Shown: in pieces, positions 25,049 to 34,226 of the stretch
How the letters are laid out: every line of letters begins with the position of its first letter
How positions within the stretch are numbered: the first letter of the stretch is position 1
Source of the DNA: Sphingomonas hankookensis
GTDB taxonomy: Bacteria > Pseudomonadota > Alphaproteobacteria > Sphingomonadales > Sphingomonadaceae
Assembly: GCF_022664465.1 (NCBI RefSeq)
Contig: NZ_JAKREV010000004.1
Coordinates: 124,001-188,000, forward strand
DNA: 64,000 bases
Direction: 5' to 3'
Program-made: the position numbers and the translations under genes
The notes under the pieces: generated by a model
Seen by the model: the letters and a program-made list of their open reading frames with translations, nothing else
Told to the model about the DNA's origin: nothing
Databases searched by the model: none

Positions 25049-26515
25049 ATGCTTACCGACCGACGCAATCTGATGACGCAGGGCGCGCTGCTGGGTGCGG
25101 GCCTCGCCACCGGGGTGCTGGCGCCGATCGCTTCCGCGCAGACTGGCGCCAAGACTTATGTCAGCAAGCGTCCGGCGCCCGCCGATCGCCGCTTCGTCAG
25201 CAAGGCGGTGGAACAGGAGATCGTGCGGGTCAGCCGGATGATCGCCGACCCCGAACTGGCATGGCTGTTCGCCAACGCTTATCCCAACACGCTCGATACC
25301 ACGGTCAAGATGGGGCGGGTCGACGGCAAGCCCGACAGCTTCGTCATCACCGGCGACATTCCCTGCCTGTGGCTGCGCGATTCCGCCGCACAGGTGAAGT
25401 CGTATCTGCATCTGGCGAAGCAGGATCCGAAGCTGCGCGAACTGTTCCGGGGCCTCATCGCGCGCCACGCACGCAGCGTGCTGATCGATCCCTACGCCAA
25501 CGCCTTCATGGAAGACCCGGCGGCCAAGACCAACCTCGAATGGTCGCAGGTCGACGAGACCGAGATGAAGCCCGGCGTCGCCGAGCGGAAGTGGGAGATC
25601 GATTCGCTATGCTATTCGATGCGACTGTCGCACGGATACTGGACCGCGACGCGCGATACGACGCCGTTCGATGCGCTATGGGCGGATGCGATGCGCGCGA
25701 TCGTGCGCACCTTCCGCGAACAACAGCGTAAAGATGGGCCGGGGCCGTACAAGTTCCAGCGTGCCAGCCGCCAGCCGACCGAGACGCTGCTGGCCGGTTA
25801 CGGCGCGCCGACGCGCAAGGTCGGCATGATCCATTCGGGCTTCCGCCCGTCGGACGATGCCTGTCAGTACCCGCTGTTCGTGCCGGCCAATATGTTCGCG
25901 GTCACGACGCTGCGCGAAATGGCGCAGGTCGCCAACGAAGCGCGCAAGGATACGGCGCTCGCCAACGACGCGACGGCGCTGGCCAGCGAGGTCGCGGCGG
26001 CGATCGCGCAATACGGGACCATGAAGCTGCCCGACGGGCGCGACGTGTGGGCTTATGAGGTCGACGGGTTCGGCAATGCGATCTTCATGGACGACGCCAA
26101 CGTGCCCTCGCTCTCCAGCATGGCGTGGCTGGGTTGCGTCCCCGCCAGCGATGCGCGGTGGCAGCGGACGGCGGCGGCGGCGTGGAGCGACGCGAACCCG
26201 TGGTTCTTCAAGGGGTCGGCTGGCGAGGGCATCGGCGGGCCGCATCAGGGCATGGACTATATCTGGCCGATGTCGCTGATCGTACGCGGGCTGACCGCGA
26301 CCGACGATGCGACGATCCTCAAATGCCTTGCCACGCTCAAGCGCACCCATGCCGGCACCGGCTTCATGCACGAGGCGTTCGAAAAGGACGACGCGACCAA
26401 ATTCACCCGCAGCTGGTTCGCCTGGGCCAATGGGCTGTTCGGCGAGTTCGTGCTGCATCTGGCGGCAACGAAGCCGCAGTTGTTGAAGGCGCCGCTGGAC
26501 GGGATTCGGGTGTGA
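25049..26515 (+). CDS. GH125 exo-alpha-1,6-mannosidase, Tat-exported
   Basis: A 488-residue family 125 inverting exo-alpha-1,6-mannosidase. The N-terminus MLTDRRNLMTQGALLGAGLA is a twin-arginine signal, with the cleavage region near ASAQTG. The family segments ITGDIPCLWLRDSAAQVKSY, IHSGFRPSDDACQYPLFVPA and FGNAIFMDDANVPSLSSMAW are all present. It would remove the alpha-1,6 branches of N-glycans that GH92 enzymes attack poorly. The ATG at 25049 follows the halogenase stop by 35 bp, so both are probably on the receptor transcript. Tat export, against Sec for its partner glycosidases, suggests folding before export. Confidence 0.92.
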   Translation: MLTDRRNLMTQGALLGAGLATGVLAPIASAQTGAKTYVSKRPAPADRRFVSKAVEQEIVRVSRMIADPELAWLFANAYPNTLDTTVKMGRVDGKPDSFVITGDIPCLWLRDSAAQVKSYLHLAKQDPKLRELFRGLIARHARSVLIDPYANAFMEDPAAKTNLEWSQVDETEMKPGVAERKWEIDSLCYSMRLSHGYWTATRDTTPFDALWADAMRAIVRTFREQQRKDGPGPYKFQRASRQPTETLLAGYGAPTRKVGMIHSGFRPSDDACQYPLFVPANMFAVTTLREMAQVANEARKDTALANDATALASEVAAAIAQYGTMKLPDGRDVWAYEVDGFGNAIFMDDANVPSLSSMAWLGCVPASDARWQRTAAAAWSDANPWFFKGSAGEGIGGPHQGMDYIWPMSLIVRGLTATDDATILKCLATLKRTHAGTGFMHEAFEKDDATKFTRSWFAWANGLFGEFVLHLAATKPQLLKAPLDGIRV

Positions 26516-26530
26516 GGTAGTAACGCTCTT

Positions 26531-26627
26531 TGTCACGCCCGCACAGGCGGGAGTCCATACACGCCGTTGTTGCGGGTCATGCCCATACGTCAGCGGCTAT
26601 GGGCTCCCGCCTGCGCGGGAGTGACGA
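26531..26627. repeat. MITE-like repeat, class A, about 97 bp
   Basis: Inverted ends GTCACGCCCGCACAGGCGGG and CTCCCGCCTGCGCGGGAGTG with an inner stretch starting GTCCATACACGCC and ending GCGGCTATGGG. The inner part resembles 2231-2326 and 55765-55867. It separates the glycan locus from the tRNA-Phe block. Confidence 0.8.
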
Positions 26628-26686
26628 AGAGAAAGAGCGTCTCACGCGACGCACTGCCCGCGAACATTTCAGCGATTTGGGGAAAG

Positions 26687-26762
26687 TGGTGCCCGGAGAC
26701 GGATTCGAACCGCCGACACTGCGATTTTCAGTCGCATGCTCTACCAACTGAGCTATCCGGGC
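26687..26762 (-). tRNA. tRNA-Phe (anticodon GAA)
   Basis: A 76-base tRNA with encoded CCA. The acceptor stem is GCCCGGA paired with TCCGGGC, the D-arm is GCTCAGTTGGTAGAGC, the anticodon loop is CTGAAAA with GAA as anticodon, and the T-arm contains GGTTCGAATCC. It starts 29 bp downstream of the yacG stop on the same strand and may be cut from the same transcript. Confidence 0.97.
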
Positions 26763-26791
26763 ACGCCCGGTTGTCCGGGAGAGCGGGCCTG

Positions 26792-26992
26792 TTAGCCTTG
26801 GGCGTCAGGCCTGTCCAGCCCGGTTTCGACATTTTCGTCGGACGATGCGCGGGGGCCGGGGATCCGATAGCCTTCGCCCATCCAGTTCAGCATGTCGCGG
26901 TCGCGACAGCCGCGGCTGCAAAAGGGGCGGTGCGCCGGATCGGTGGGGGCCGAACATAGCGGGCAGTTGTTACGGGAAGCGGGCCTGGACAT
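26792..26992 (-). CDS. yacG: Zinc-binding protein YacG (DNA gyrase inhibitor)
   Basis: A 66-residue protein whose family binds the GyrB subunit and inhibits gyrase. The zinc ligands are in NNCPLCSAP (CxxC) and RPFCSRGCRDRD (CxxxC), followed by the conserved DMLNWMGEGYRIPG. The C-terminal 20 residues are acidic and poorly conserved. The ATG at 26992 lies inside the end of the RNase E/G-like gene (23-base overlap), giving translational coupling. Confidence 0.92.
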   Translation of the reverse strand: MSRPASRNNCPLCSAPTDPAHRPFCSRGCRDRDMLNWMGEGYRIPGPRASSDENVETGLDRPDAQG

Positions 26993-27944
26993 GTCCGGCG
27001 GATATGGCGAGCGTCGCTTCCGCCCGCAAGATGAGCGGCGCACCGAGCGTGCGTTCGACCGCAGCGGTCCAGTCGGGACGGGCGGCGATGGCCGCGACGA
27101 CCGCCGGATGCGCCGAGAGCGTGCGTTCGCCGCTGCCGCCGGTCCGCTCCGCCTGCCGCAGCAGGGCGCGCGCGTGTGCGGGCACCTGCGCGAACAGTTC
27201 GGGCAGCGACAGGCGGGTGCGGCGGCGCACGATCTGCAGGAAGCCGAAGCCGTTGACCGCGGTACGTTCGAACGGTTGCGGCAGGATGGCGTCGACCGCT
27301 TCGGCGGCGGCGATGCGCACGGCCTTGTCGCCCACGGTCGGCAGGTCGATGCCGATCGACCCGGCGAGGTCGAGCCGGGCGATCGCCCGTGCCCCGGCGC
27401 GGGCACCGGCGATGGCGAGGTCGGCGGGCGCCAGGTCGCCGTCGATATCGATCAGCGTCATGGCGGGCGTCAGCGCGATCGACAGCGCGCCGCCGGGAAA
27501 GGCGACCTGTCCGGTGGCCGCTTCCTCGATCAGCAACGGCCAGCCGGCCGCGCCCAGCAGGTCGCGATCGAACGGACCGACGATGCGCGCTTGCGCCAGG
27601 TCGGCAAGCGACGGGCCGTCGCCCGGCACCGCGTCGGGCGCGGCGGGGCGGGCGCGGGCGCGCTTGGGCTTGCCGGGCTCGGGCGTGGGCGGACGGGTGA
27701 GTTCGACCAGCAGCGTGGCGCCTTCGGTCACGGCGCGCGGCAGGGGGTGGAGCAGCGCCTCGCCTCCGTCCCATGCGACGATGCCTTCGTTCCGGACGGG
27801 CAAGCGGCGGACGAGGCGGGCGGTCAGGATGGCGCCGGCGCGCAGGGTGTCGTCGGGTTCGATGCGGGCTTCGACGATATCGCCATCGACGATCCGCGCG
27901 GCGCGGACCTCACCGATGCCGCGCTCGACGATCCAGTCAGCCAA
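26970..27944 (-). CDS. Ribonuclease E/G family protein, short alphaproteobacterial form
   Basis: A 324-residue protein of the RNase E/G family, much shorter than RNase E. It begins MADWIVERGIGEVRAARIVDG, with an S1-like N-terminal region in reduced form. The catalytic-domain segments include LIEEAATGQV, MTLIDIDGDLAPADLA (the metal-binding Asp pair region), IGIDLPTVGDKAVR and RTAVNGFGFLQIVRRRTR. No zinc-link CPxCxGxG motif was seen, and the zinc protein YacG is encoded directly behind it. It acts in RNA processing in the cytoplasm; the precise target is unknown. Its start overlaps maf by eight bases. Confidence 0.85.
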   Translation of the reverse strand: MADWIVERGIGEVRAARIVDGDIVEARIEPDDTLRAGAILTARLVRRLPVRNEGIVAWDGGEALLHPLPRAVTEGATLLVELTRPPTPEPGKPKRARARPAAPDAVPGDGPSLADLAQARIVGPFDRDLLGAAGWPLLIEEAATGQVAFPGGALSIALTPAMTLIDIDGDLAPADLAIAGARAGARAIARLDLAGSIGIDLPTVGDKAVRIAAAEAVDAILPQPFERTAVNGFGFLQIVRRRTRLSLPELFAQVPAHARALLRQAERTGGSGERTLSAHPAVVAAIAARPDWTAAVERTLGAPLILRAEATLAISAGHVQARFP

Positions 27945-28506
27945 GCGGGACGCCGGCGGTTTCGAGCAATGCGCGGGTGTCGAACAGCGGCAGGCCGATC
28001 ACGCCCGAATGGCTGCCCGACAGGAAGCGGACGAACGCCTCGGCCCGGCCCTGGATCGCATAGCCGCCGGCCTTGCCCAGCCCTTCGCCGCAAGCAATGT
28101 ACGCGTCGATCTCGCGCGGTTCGAGGCGTTTGAACGCGACGATCGTGTCGGCAATGCGGATGCGTGCCGCGCCGTCGGGCATCAGGACGCACACCGCCGA
28201 CAGGCAGTGATGACGACGGCCCGAGAGCAGGCCGAGCAGCTCGCGCTGGATATCCTCTGTGGTGGCGGGGGGCAGGATGCGGCGGCCGAGCGCGATCGTC
28301 GTGTCGCCGGCCAGCACCACCGCGCCGTCCTGCGGCCCGATCGCGCGGGCCTTCGCCTCGGCAAGGCGCAGCGCGTAGGGGCGCGGCAGTTCGCCCTTCA
28401 CCGGGTTTTCGTCGATATCGGGCGCCTCGACGCGATCGGGCACCGCACCGATCCGCGCCAGCAGGTCGCGGCGGCGGGGCGAGGTCGAGGCGAGAATCAG
28501 GCGCAT
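27937..28506 (-). CDS. maf: Maf family nucleoside triphosphate pyrophosphatase
   Basis: 189 residues from the ATG at 28506. The Maf signature LASTSPRRRDLLARIG is near the N-terminus, followed by LAEAKARAI, VLAGDTTIAL (the catalytic Asp region) and GGYAIQGRAEAFV with SHSGVIGLPLF at the C-terminus. Maf proteins hydrolyse non-canonical or modified NTPs to monophosphates and pyrophosphate, for housecleaning. The exact nucleotide preference is not readable. An upstream ATG at 28524 would add six residues. It sits between infA and the RNase gene in the usual alphaproteobacterial order. Confidence 0.92.
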   Translation of the reverse strand: MRLILASTSPRRRDLLARIGAVPDRVEAPDIDENPVKGELPRPYALRLAEAKARAIGPQDGAVVLAGDTTIALGRRILPPATTEDIQRELLGLLSGRRHHCLSAVCVLMPDGAARIRIADTIVAFKRLEPREIDAYIACGEGLGKAGGYAIQGRAEAFVRFLSGSHSGVIGLPLFDTRALLETAGVPLG

Positions 28507-28535
28507 GGCCGCCGTTCCGGTCATGCGGCCACCGC

Positions 28536-28754
28536 TTACTTGAAGCGGTAGGTGATGCGACCCTTGGTCAGGTCATAGGGGGTCAGTTCGACGAGGACTT
28601 CGTCGCCGACCAGCACGCGGATGCGGTTCTTGCGCATCTTGCCGGCAGTATGCCCCAGGATCTCGTGATCGTTCTCGAGCCGGACGCGGAACATCGCGTT
28701 GGGCAGCAGTTCGACCACCTGGCCGCGCATTTCGAGAAGTTCTTCCTTCGCCAA
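28536..28754 (-). CDS. infA: Translation initiation factor IF-1, TTG start
   Basis: A 72-residue S1-fold protein that binds the ribosomal A site during initiation. The sequence shows [40 protein letters not shown] and [13 protein letters not shown], nearly invariant among alphaproteobacteria. The start codon is TTG at 28754: the family N-terminus MAKEELLE requires it, no ATG or GTG fits, and GAGG lies seven bases upstream. The longer ATG frame from 28880 reads unrelated sequence. The maf start lies 29 bp after the stop. Confidence 0.96.
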   Translation of the reverse strand: MAKEELLEMRGQVVELLPNAMFRVRLENDHEILGHTAGKMRKNRIRVLVGDEVLVELTPYDLTKGRITYRFK

Positions 28755-28925
28755 ACAGATACCTCGTGAAATTATGGCGCACCGGCAACCGGGCGGGTTC
28801 CCATAGGCGCTAAACGAAAAAAAGGAAAGCGCGAACGACCGGACCCGTGACGCACACGGCCGGTCGCTGCTGTGAGGCATGAAATAGGGCGTGGGGGCGG
28901 GGAGGGCAAGGGTGGCTCTACCTTC

Positions 28926-28952
28926 GTCATTCCCGCACAGGCGGGAATGACG
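28926..28952. repeat. Single class A hairpin
   Basis: CGTCATTCCCGCACAGGCGGGAATGACG is a lone copy of the class A palindrome, located just after the S9 peptidase stop. It could act as a 3'-end hairpin for that gene. The rest of the 206-bp gap 28755-28960 must hold the infA promoter; none was clear. Confidence 0.7.
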
Positions 28953-28960
28953 GATGGCCG

Positions 28961-30895
28961 TTACGCCGGATTATGCTCCTTCAGGAACGCGGTCATTTCG
29001 CTCAGGAATTGCAGCCGGTCCTCGCTGCGCGAAAAGAAATGATCGCCCAGCGGCTGTTCGACATAGCGGTGCGGTTTGCCCGCGCGCTTCAGTTCGGCGG
29101 CCAGCGTGCGCGACTGGGCGACGGGGACACGCTTGTCGACCTTGCCGTGCATCAGCAGGATCGGGGTCGAGAAGTCGGTGGCGTGGAAGCGCGGCGAGAC
29201 CGACTGGAAATCGGGTGCCTGACCCCGCAGCCAGTCGCCGATCGTGCGGCCGTTCAGGAACTGGCTGTCGTAGCCGCGCAGCGCGGCGAGGTCCGACACG
29301 CCGGCATAGCTGATCGCACAGCGATACAGCTTGCCGTCGCGCTGTGCCGCGCGCATCGCCGCGTAACCGCCGTACGACGCGCCGACCATGCAGACGCGCT
29401 TGGGATCGGCGATGCCTTCCTTCGCCAGATGGGTGACGGCGTCGTTCAGGTCGTCCTGCATCTTCAGGCCCCATTGCCCCGCGCCCTTCTTGGCAAAGGC
29501 GACGCCATAGCCCGACGATCCGCGGTAGTTGGGCTGGACGACGACATAGCCGATCTCGGCCAGATATTGCGTCCACCAGTCCCAGCCCTCGCTGTCGCGG
29601 GCCGAGGGGCCGCCATGCGGCAGGACGATCAGCGGCAGGTTCTTCTGGCCCGCACGGTGGCGCGGCATGGTCAGCACCGCCTCGATCGGGGTACCGTCGC
29701 GTGCGGCGTAGCGGATGGTGCTGACGTTGGAGAGGCGGCGGCTTTGCAGCGTGCCGCTGTTCCACGCGATGCGGTTCATCTTCGCATTGCCGGTGTCCCA
29801 GAAATACAGCCCGCCCGGCTGCGACGCCGTGCCGACCTCGATCAGGAAGCGGCTGCGGTCGCGGTTCCACGACACGATGCGCGCGCGGCGGTCGCCGATC
29901 GATCCGTCGATCGCCTGCTGCAGTTCCTTCAGCCGCTCGTCGAACCACACCGAGCGACCGAACTGGCCAGTGACGCTGGCGCCAATGACGTCGTTCTCGT
30001 CGGCATTGTCGATGATGCCGTCGACGTCGTAGCCCTCCAGCGCGTACAGCTTCTTGCCGAGCTTCAGGTCGGGCAGCGACACGTCGTAGAGCGCGGTGAA
30101 GCCGTCCTCGTCGTCGAACGCGACCGCGCTGCCATCGGGGCGGAAGGTCAGCGGGATGGTCATCCCGTCCTCATCCTTGCGCGCCCGCCTGGCGATGGTG
30201 CGGAAGCTTTCGCGGTTGTTGGCGCGGTACAGCAACGCCGAGGTGCGCGAGCTGTCGTTATACTGATAGGCGGCGCGGACCTGTCCCTCGCCATCGGCAT
30301 ACCAGTTATAGACGTTGGGCCGTCCTTCGGCGACGCGGCGCGACTTGCCGGTCGATACGTCGATTTCGAACACCGAGGGGTAGAATTCGGCCTCGCTGCT
30401 CATGCCGGTCTGGCGCGACAACAGGATGCGCGGGCTGCCGTCGTGCGCGACCCACAGCACGTCGTCGGCGCGCACGCCCGATCCGGTCCAGTCGAGCCGG
30501 CGCGTCGTCTTCATGTCGGTGCTGACCGCCAGCACGCGGGTGACGTAGATTTCGTGGCCGAAATAGTCCTGCTGCGCGCCGAGGCCGATCAGCAGCCAGT
30601 CGTCATTGACCCAGCGCCACCAGTTGATGTCGGTGTTTTCGGGCGCTCCCAGCGTATGGCGTTGCTTGGCGTCGATCAGCGAGGTCAGCAGCAGCACCTG
30701 CCGGCCGCCCACCGCACCCTTGGCCAGCACGCGGGTGCCGTCGGGCGACAGCTTGGGCGATTCGAGCAGCGGCAGTTCGGCGAAGGCGGTGATCGGCACG
30801 ACCGCGGCGGGATCGGTACTGGCCGGGGCGGGCGGACTTTGCGCAGGGAGCGCGCCGGCCAGAGCAATCCCGATCCAAGGCAGCAACCGCATCAA
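28961..30895 (-). CDS. S9 family prolyl oligopeptidase-like peptidase, exported
   Basis: A 644-residue serine peptidase. A signal peptide ([20 protein letters not shown]) is followed by a Pro/Ala-rich linker. A beta-propeller domain (about residues 40-380) includes [15 protein letters not shown] and [15 protein letters not shown]. The alpha/beta hydrolase domain carries [13 protein letters not shown] (Ser about 508), HGKVDKRVP (Asp about 585) and GDHFFS (His about 617), so the triad is complete. It resembles the acylaminoacyl/dipeptidyl peptidase branch common in sphingomonads and xanthomonads. It acts in the periplasm on short peptides; specificity is unknown. Its start is the first of two adjacent ATGs. 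It is a single-gene unit downstream of hppA. Confidence 0.9.
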   Translation of the reverse strand: MMRLLPWIGIALAGALPAQSPPAPASTDPAAVVPITAFAELPLLESPKLSPDGTRVLAKGAVGGRQVLLLTSLIDAKQRHTLGAPENTDINWWRWVNDDWLLIGLGAQQDYFGHEIYVTRVLAVSTDMKTTRRLDWTGSGVRADDVLWVAHDGSPRILLSRQTGMSSEAEFYPSVFEIDVSTGKSRRVAEGRPNVYNWYADGEGQVRAAYQYNDSSRTSALLYRANNRESFRTIARRARKDEDGMTIPLTFRPDGSAVAFDDEDGFTALYDVSLPDLKLGKKLYALEGYDVDGIIDNADENDVIGASVTGQFGRSVWFDERLKELQQAIDGSIGDRRARIVSWNRDRSRFLIEVGTASQPGGLYFWDTGNAKMNRIAWNSGTLQSRRLSNVSTIRYAARDGTPIEAVLTMPRHRAGQKNLPLIVLPHGGPSARDSEGWDWWTQYLAEIGYVVVQPNYRGSSGYGVAFAKKGAGQWGLKMQDDLNDAVTHLAKEGIADPKRVCMVGASYGGYAAMRAAQRDGKLYRCAISYAGVSDLAALRGYDSQFLNGRTIGDWLRGQAPDFQSVSPRFHATDFSTPILLMHGKVDKRVPVAQSRTLAAELKRAGKPHRYVEQPLGDHFFSRSEDRLQFLSEMTAFLKEHNPA

Positions 30896-31031
30896 TTATT
30901 CCCCCTTGCCGGTCGGGGTCGGGACTGCACACGGCACCCCCCGGTGCCGCAGGTCGTTCCACTGTAGAAGGGCCCCCGCCGTTCGCCGCCAATGCTAGCG
31001 CGCGGTCGCCGGGGTTGCCAACCGGGAATTG

Positions 31032-33212
31032 TTAGCCCGCGCCACCCCCGGCGAGTGCGGTGAGCAGCAGCAGCGCGACGATGTTGGTGATCTTGATCAT
31101 CGGGTTGACCGCGGGGCCGGCGGTGTCCTTGTACGGGTCGCCCACGGTATCGCCGGTGACCGCCGCCTTGTGCGCCTCGCTCCCCTTGCCGCCGTAATTG
31201 CCGTCCTCGATATACTTCTTGGCATTGTCCCATGCGCCGCCGCCGCTGGTCATCGAGATCGCGACGAACAGGCCGGAGACGATGACGCCGAGCAGCATCG
31301 CGCCCAATGCCGCGAACCCCTGCGACTGCCCGGCGACCCACGTCACGATGTAATAGACCGCGACAGGCGAGAGGACGGGGAGCAGCGAGGGGATAATCAT
31401 CTCGCGGATCGCGGCGCGGGTGACGATGTCGACGGTGCGGCCATATTGCGGGCGGCTGGTGCCGGCCATGATGCCGGGGTCGGCGGCGAATTGCGCGCGG
31501 ACATCCTCCACCACCGATCCTGCCGCGCGGCCGACCGCGGTCATGCCGAACGCGCCGAACAGATAGGGCAGCAGCGCGCCGAGCAGCAGCCCGACGATCA
31601 CGTACGGGTTGGACAGCGAGAAATCGACGGTCAGATCGGGGAAAAACAGCTTCAGGTCGGTAGTATAGGCGCCGAACAGCACCAACGCGGCGAGCGCGGC
31701 GGAGCCGATCGCATAGCCCTTGGTCACCGCCTTGGTCGTGTTGCCGACGGCGTCCAGTGCGTCGGTGCGGTGGCGGACCTCGTCGGGCAGGTTCGCCATT
31801 TCGGCGATACCGCCGGCATTGTCGGTGACCGGGCCGTATGCGTCGAGCGCGACGACCATGCCGGCCAGCGCCAGCAACGCGGTGGCGGCGAAGGCGACGC
31901 CGATGATGCCGGCGAGCTGGTACGACGCGACCACCGCGACGACGATCACCAGCGTCGGCAGCGCGGTCGATTCGAGGCTGATGGCCAGCCCCTGGATGAC
32001 GTTGGTGCCGTGGCCGGTGACGCTGGCCTTCGCGATCGACTTGACCGGGCGATAGGCGGTGCCGGTGTAGTATTCGGTAATCCACACCAAGGCGGCGGTA
32101 ACGGCAAGGCCGATCATCATGCACCAGAACAGGTCCATGCCGGTGAAGCTCTGTCCGGCGACCGGGGCCTGTGCGCCCATTGCGCCTTCGACGGTCAGCG
32201 TGTCGCCGCCTGGATCGAGGAAGCCCGCGCCGCCGATGACGGCGTTCAGATCGCCCAGCGCCCAGCTGGCGGCGAAATAGATGGCCGGGACGGCAAGCAG
32301 CGCGGTGGTCCAGAAGCCCTTGTACAGCGCGCCCATGATCGACTGGCCCTTGCCGAGCCGGACCATGTAGGTGCCGAGGATCGAGGTGACGATGCACACC
32401 CCGCCGACGATCAGCGGCAGCGCCATCAGCCGCAGCAGCTCGGCGGGCGGAGCCTGTACCAACAGCGCGATCGACACCATGGTCAGGCCGATGGTGACGA
32501 CATAGGTTTCGAAGAGGTCGGCGGCCATGCCGGCGCAGTCGCCCACGTTATCGCCGACATTATCGGCGATGACGGCGGGGTTGCGGGGGTCGTCCTCGGG
32601 GATGCCGGCCTCGACCTTGCCCACCAGATCGGCGCCGACATCGGCCGCCTTGGTGAAGATGCCGCCGCCCAGCCGCGCGAAGATCGAGATGAGCGAGGCG
32701 CCGAACGCGAGGGCGGTCAGCGCCTCGACGACTTCGCGGTCGCCCGGACCATGGCCGTCGATCGCGACGAGGTACCAGAAGATGCCGGCGATCGCGAACA
32801 GGCCCAATCCAGCAACGAGCATGCCGGTGATCGCGCCCGAGCGGAACGCCATGGTGAGCCCGCCTTGCAGCGACCCGCGTGCGGCTTCGGCGGTGCGGAC
32901 GTTGGCGCGGACCGAAATCTCCATGCCGACATAGCCCGCCACGCCCGACAGCACCGCGCCGATGACGAAGCCGACGGTCGACAGTGCGCCGAGCGTGGGA
33001 AAGAGGATGATGGCGACGATGACGCCGACGATGGCAATGGTGCGATATTGCCGGCCGAGATACGCTTTGGCCCCTTCCTGGATGGCGGCGGCGATATCCT
33101 GCATCCGCGCATCGCCCGCAGGCGCGTGCAGCACCTGCATACTGGTGAAGATGCCGTAGAGTATGGCCAGCGCGGCACATGCCATGGCCAGGTAGACGAT
33201 CGTCATCCGCAA
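31032..33212 (-). CDS. hppA: Membrane-bound proton-translocating pyrophosphatase, K+-independent type
   Basis: 726 residues with about 16 transmembrane helices. It couples pyrophosphate hydrolysis to proton pumping across the inner membrane. The pyrophosphate-binding motif appears as [20 protein letters not shown] and the conserved [19 protein letters not shown] follows. At about residue 490 the sequence reads [19 protein letters not shown]; lysine after GNTT marks potassium-independent enzymes, where potassium-dependent ones have alanine. The start is the ATG at 33212, with another Met two codons later. It follows thiL on the same strand with a hairpin between them. Confidence 0.95.
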   Translation of the reverse strand: MRMTIVYLAMACAALAILYGIFTSMQVLHAPAGDARMQDIAAAIQEGAKAYLGRQYRTIAIVGVIVAIILFPTLGALSTVGFVIGAVLSGVAGYVGMEISVRANVRTAEAARGSLQGGLTMAFRSGAITGMLVAGLGLFAIAGIFWYLVAIDGHGPGDREVVEALTALAFGASLISIFARLGGGIFTKAADVGADLVGKVEAGIPEDDPRNPAVIADNVGDNVGDCAGMAADLFETYVVTIGLTMVSIALLVQAPPAELLRLMALPLIVGGVCIVTSILGTYMVRLGKGQSIMGALYKGFWTTALLAVPAIYFAASWALGDLNAVIGGAGFLDPGGDTLTVEGAMGAQAPVAGQSFTGMDLFWCMMIGLAVTAALVWITEYYTGTAYRPVKSIAKASVTGHGTNVIQGLAISLESTALPTLVIVVAVVASYQLAGIIGVAFAATALLALAGMVVALDAYGPVTDNAGGIAEMANLPDEVRHRTDALDAVGNTTKAVTKGYAIGSAALAALVLFGAYTTDLKLFFPDLTVDFSLSNPYVIVGLLLGALLPYLFGAFGMTAVGRAAGSVVEDVRAQFAADPGIMAGTSRPQYGRTVDIVTRAAIREMIIPSLLPVLSPVAVYYIVTWVAGQSQGFAALGAMLLGVIVSGLFVAISMTSGGGAWDNAKKYIEDGNYGGKGSEAHKAAVTGDTVGDPYKDTAGPAVNPMIKITNIVALLLLTALAGGGAG

Positions 33213-33324
33213 ACCCCTCCTGAACGGGGCCGCCCGGCTGTCTCGTCGGGTCGATGCCCTTCAAAGGGGGCAGCTTATGCGGATGGGCGGGGGGCGCAAG
33301 GGGGAATGCGGCGGGCGGCGTTCG

Positions 33325-33350
33325 ATCCTCCCCATGTTCATGGGGAGGAT
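33325..33350 (-). terminator. Perfect 12-bp inverted repeat after thiL
   Basis: ATCCTCCCCATG, then TT, then CATGGGGAGGAT, immediately downstream of the thiL stop. There is no T-run after the stem, so it may be a 3'-end stabilising hairpin or a weak terminator rather than a classic intrinsic terminator. Confidence 0.5.
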
Positions 33351-34226
33351 TTAGTGCTGGTAGCCTAAGCGGTCGGGCAGGGGGATTGGGTGGCCGTTCT
33401 GAAGCAGGTGCAGTCCTTCGCCTTCCACGAACCCCCCGATGCGGGTGGCCGCGACCGGCGGCTCGCCATCGCAGGCGAACAGCAATTCGTAATCGTCGCC
33501 GGCCGTGGCGGCGGTCATTGCGTCGTGGCCGAACGCCTGCAGCGCATCCGACAGCGGCACGCTCGCTAGGTCGATCGTCACCGCCAGCCCGCTGGCCGCT
33601 GCCATGCGGCGGGCGTCGATCAGCAGTCCGTCGGACACGTCCATCATCGCATGGACATGGGGGGCGAGCGCCTGCCCCTCCGCCAGCCGGGGTGTCGGGC
33701 GGCGGTAGCGGTTCAGCAGCGTCGCTGGCCCGTCCGCACCTTGCGCGATGGCGAGGCCCGCGCCGGCATCGCCGATCGTGCCGGTGACCCAAAGGCCGTC
33801 GCCTGCCCGTGCGCCATCGCGGCGGGGGGCATGGGGGCTGCGGCCGATGGCGGTCAGCGACAGGAGGCGGGGGGCGCCCGCGGGCAGCTTTACCGTATCG
33901 CCGCCGAGCAGGGCGCAGGCGAAGGTTCGGAGAACGTCGTCGAGGCCGGACAGGAACGCGCTGTCCCATGCGTCGTCGTCGATCGGATAGCCGAGCATGA
34001 CCCCGACCGGCACCGCGCCCTTGGCGGCGAGGTCGGACAGGTTGGTCGCCACCAGCTTCCACGCGACATCGGTGGGGGGATCGTGGGACAGGAAATGCAC
34101 ACCTTCGACCAGCAGGTCCTTGGTCAGCACGAGGTCGCCGAGATGCGCGGCGTCGTCGGTCAGGCGGTGGGCACCGGGGTGGAGCGGTAGCGTGCGCAAC
34201 GCGGCGAGGACGTCGGCTTCGGTCAT
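33351..34226 (-). CDS. thiL: Thiamine-monophosphate kinase
   Basis: A 291-residue cytoplasmic enzyme that phosphorylates thiamine monophosphate to the diphosphate cofactor. The AIR-synthase-like fold shows LTDDAAHLGDLVLTKDLLVEGVHF, in which DDAA and the KD pair bind metal and substrate, then KLVATNLSDLAAKGAVP, LLGGDTV, MMDVSDGLLID and TAGDDYELLF. All nucleotide and metal motifs are intact. The ATG at 34226 overlaps the stop of the DUF2332 gene (ATGA); an upstream in-frame ATG at 34241 is possible. No thiamine riboswitch was seen. Confidence 0.95.
   Translation of the reverse strand: MTEADVLAALRTLPLHPGAHRLTDDAAHLGDLVLTKDLLVEGVHFLSHDPPTDVAWKLVATNLSDLAAKGAVPVGVMLGYPIDDDAWDSAFLSGLDDVLRTFACALLGGDTVKLPAGAPRLLSLTAIGRSPHAPRRDGARAGDGLWVTGTIGDAGAGLAIAQGADGPATLLNRYRRPTPRLAEGQALAPHVHAMMDVSDGLLIDARRMAAASGLAVTIDLASVPLSDALQAFGHDAMTAATAGDDYELLFACDGEPPVAATRIGGFVEGEGLHLLQNGHPIPLPDRLGYQH

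Noticed and set aside
26687..26762. Integration site with a duplicated tRNA 3' end for an island
   Set aside because: I saw no second copy of the tRNA-Phe 3' end within the window and no integrase beside it.
30892..32397. 501-codon minus-strand frame overlapping hppA
   Set aside because: It is out of frame with hppA on the same strand and reads RR/HRHR-rich sequence; hppA is unmistakable.
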